Part shown: in pieces, positions 62,643 through 64,000 of the stretch | Layout of the letters: every line of letters starts with the position of its first letter | Numbering within the stretch: the stretch's first letter is position 1 | Assembly (NCBI RefSeq): GCF_040096075.1 | Contig: NZ_JBBMFJ010000008.1 | Coordinates: forward strand, 44,895 to 108,894 | Direction of reading: 5' to 3' | DNA length: 64,000 nt | Origin: Brotaphodocola faecis | GTDB taxonomy: Bacteria; Bacillota; Clostridia; Lachnospirales; Lachnospiraceae | Position numbers and translations under genes: made by a program | Notes under the pieces: generated by a model | What the model was told of the DNA's origin: nothing | The model's input: the letters and a program-made list of their open reading frames with translations, nothing else | The model's database searches: none

Positions 62643-62842
62643 AACTGTCATTCCTAAGCGAACGGCCGAATCTTCGTTTCGGCTTCGATTCGCTTCCGCA
62701 TCTAAGCGTCTCTCCTTCCCATGGTGTTATTGTCTCTGTCCCTTAGTAATACTCTGCGACGGAAATACAAAGCGCCTGGGGCTATCTCCACAGGCGCTTG
62801 TAAAGCAGATGAGTCTGCAAAAATATGAATTAGTATGTATTT
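62643..62842 (-). promoter_or_regulatory. Structured 5' leader of the SipW/TasA-like operon
   Basis: Between the promoter and the first ATG the minus strand contains a perfect 8-bp hairpin (62770-62777 with 62792-62799) and, next to the start codon, a nested hairpin (AAGCGAA/TTCGCTT at 62656-62662 and 62689-62695, inner GCCGAA/TTCGGC). An upstream CGCTT (62704-62708) could instead pair with the same AAGCG segment, giving two mutually exclusive folds next to the ribosome site. I recognise no known riboswitch class. Confidence 0.5.
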
Positions 62843-62848
62843 TCTATC

Positions 62849-62877
62849 ATTATACAGCATTTTTTTAATCACTACAA
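62849..62877 (-). promoter_or_regulatory. Promoter of the SipW/TasA-like operon
   Basis: Minus strand TTGTAG (62872-62877), 17-nt spacer, perfect TATAAT (62849-62854). Confidence 0.75.
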
Positions 62878-63061
62878 ACAAATGCCCGTTAATGTTCATG
62901 CAAAAAGCGACAAAAATAGACAAAGTGTATCTTTTTCGATCACTCCAGATAAGTGATTGACTCCTGTTTTGACACGTTTGCAAAGCAGTAAATTATCCCC
63001 GTCCTCTGTTCTTCCTCCCCATTCGGTTGTATAATGAAGAAAAAATCTGAAGGAACGATCT

Positions 63062-63336
63062 ATGACAATCACAGAAATCGCACAGCTTGCTGATGTTTCC
63101 AAGGCCTGTGTTTCCCGTTATTTTAACCATGGTTATGTCAGCGAAGAAAAAAAGAAAGAATCCGCAAGGTTATTGAAGCAACCGGCTACACGCCAAGCCG
63201 CTCCAATCAGCTGCCTGCCGAAAAAAGTCCCACCATCGGTATTGTAATCCCCAAAATCAATTCCGAAAGCATTTCTCGCATGGTTTCCGGCATTTCGCAG
63301 GTGCTGAACCAGAAAGGTTACCGTTTGTTTAGTTAA
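63062..63336 (+). pseudogene. Truncated, frameshifted LacI-family regulator
   Basis: The N-terminus MTITEIAQLADVSKACVSRY and FNHGYVSEEKK is a LacI-type helix-turn-helix and hinge. After the A-rich run near 63150 the reading frame is lost; a neighbouring frame continues the family sequence (IRKVIEATGYTPSRSNQL, PTIGIVIPKINSESISRMVS, QVLNQKGYRLF) until TAA at 63334-63336. LacI proteins have about 330 residues; only about 90 remain. A frameshift and a downstream truncation therefore both occurred. TATAAT and GAAGGA lie upstream. The gene faces away from the SipW/TasA-like operon. Confidence 0.85.
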
Positions 63337-63337
63337 A

Positions 63338-63562
63338 CTAGCCGCACTGACACTGAGTGCTTACCAAAAAGATGGCAGCGGTCATATCCATTAGAATCTC
63401 ATCTCCATTAGAAAGATGAACGGAATCTTGGATAATTTGTACATCTTGTATGGTATCCTCAATGATATTTAGAGAGATCTGATCACCACATACCGGCTCA
63501 AATTCTCCAGCAGCTTTTTCTATAGATAAACTTGAAAGGTCAACAGATTCGTTATTCATCAT
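63338..63562 (-). CDS. 74-residue peptide ending in CQCG, unrecognised
   Basis: ATG (second of two in tandem) with AGAGGA upstream opens a 74-codon frame that stops two bases from the end of the LacI fragment. The product is acidic (SLSIEKAAGEFEPVCGDQIS, DEILMDMTAAIFL) and ends STQCQCG, with three Cys in total. The Cys-rich end after an acidic leader-like part recalls ribosomally made peptide precursors, but no double-glycine site or modification enzyme is in the window, so that is only a possibility. It sits on DNA that appears inserted into the LacI gene. Confidence 0.45.
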   Translation of the reverse strand: MMNNESVDLSSLSIEKAAGEFEPVCGDQISLNIIEDTIQDVQIIQDSVHLSNGDEILMDMTAAIFLVSTQCQCG

Positions 63563-63698
63563 AACAATCCTCTGCTGATTTCGGATTTCATAGGATTCCC
63601 CATTTATCTGAATGCTTTACAGGCTTGGTACGCACTCAGAACTATTCAAAAAATAGATTTAAAAAACAGAATAGCAATTCAGAAAGCATCTATCAGAA

Positions 63699-63941
63699 AT
63701 GGTAGGTGCTTTTCTTATTGTTCCACAATACTATGTAGAAGGCAACCACGAAGCAATTATTCCAAAGGACATTTTCTTGCAAGTGCAGGAAGAACTGGTA
63801 CGCAGGCGAGTGGTCAAAACCAGTGCCAATGGCAAAAAGCGCTCCTATAGCTGCAACCACTGCTTTGCGCAGATTGTCATTTGCGGCGAATGCGGTGAAA
63901 TGTTCCGAAGAATCCACTGGAACGTAAATCCTCAATCATAA
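63699..63941 (+). pseudogene. Large serine recombinase fragment
   Basis: From about 63730 the frame reads QYYVEGNHEAIIPKDIFLQV, QEELVRRRVVKTSANGKKRS and YSCNHCFAQIVICGECGEMF, the recombinase and zinc-ribbon region of transposon-type large serine recombinases (CxxC ... CxxC). The catalytic resolvase domain is missing on the left, and the right side ends abruptly after RRIHWN with a stop at 63939-63941. Probably a scar of a conjugative or mobilisable element that once lay at this end of the window. Confidence 0.8.
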
Positions 63942-64000
63942 GTACCTTATCATAATACCATATCTTTGAGAAAATATCTCTCGGATCGCGCAATTCGCGC

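Noticed and set aside
63338..63562. Firm call of a thiopeptide or lanthipeptide precursor
   Set aside because: Only two residues separate the final Cys pair, there is no recognised leader motif and no modification enzyme in the window.

Overview
The window looks like a chromosomal segment of a Gram-positive Clostridia, most likely Lachnospiraceae-like. Signs are AGGAGG-type ribosome sites, lipobox lipoproteins, a CIRCE element, SipW-type signal peptidases, hybrid kinases with bound periplasmic-type sensor domains, and many Bacillota-type IS and recombinase remnants. The species cannot be fixed from sequence alone. Almost all long genes lie on the minus strand.

Layout. 0-5 kb: housekeeping genes (secreted protein cut by the left edge, ABC-F ATPase, orphan FeoA-like protein, HD protein, tRNA-Gly(CCC), a 40-residue membrane microprotein, a rhodanese-TtcA-like fusion). 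5-12.8 kb: an export-type operon (CAP-like secreted protein, MMPL/RND transporter, secreted partner, cytidylate-kinase-like protein, secreted FN3-like protein) facing a TetR-family gene with a candidate operator between them. 12.8-18.5 kb: glpK, then a graveyard with a histidine-kinase fragment, IS3 orfA, a TnpB fragment, an amber-interrupted M20 hydrolase, a GNAT fragment and a chimeric transposase remnant. An intact Hsp20 gene under a CIRCE-overlapped promoter sits inside it.

18.5-39.2 kb is the most striking part: one closely spaced, visibly AT-richer run of six hybrid histidine kinases and three solute-binding lipoproteins. Two of the lipoproteins join a family-1 binding domain to a C-terminal domain resembling the substrate-binding domain of 5'-nucleotidases, without the catalytic half. 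No response regulator with an output domain and no HPt domain is present. The only trace of one is a 23-codon stub at 31275-31346 that begins like a receiver domain and is translationally coupled to the next gene. Several overlaps (ATGA or longer) argue for coupled expression of each sensor pair.

39.2-48.6 kb is a nickel-pincer cofactor operon: larE-larB-larC followed by a peptide/nickel-type ABC importer whose two permeases and two ATPases are each fused into single chains. It starts from a strong promoter followed by a structured leader with an intrinsic terminator, so it is probably controlled by attenuation or a riboswitch. 48.6-51 kb: DUF3842-like, MGMT-like and PPK2-type genes.

51-62.9 kb is a seven-gene operon with two SipW-like signal peptidases, a TasA/camelysin-like protein, three further secreted or membrane-anchored proteins and a 1985-residue surface protein with an acidic helical repeat region. 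It resembles a matrix-fibre or surface-appendage locus. The right end (63-64 kb) is again decayed: a truncated frameshifted LacI gene, a small Cys-ending peptide gene and a serine-recombinase fragment.
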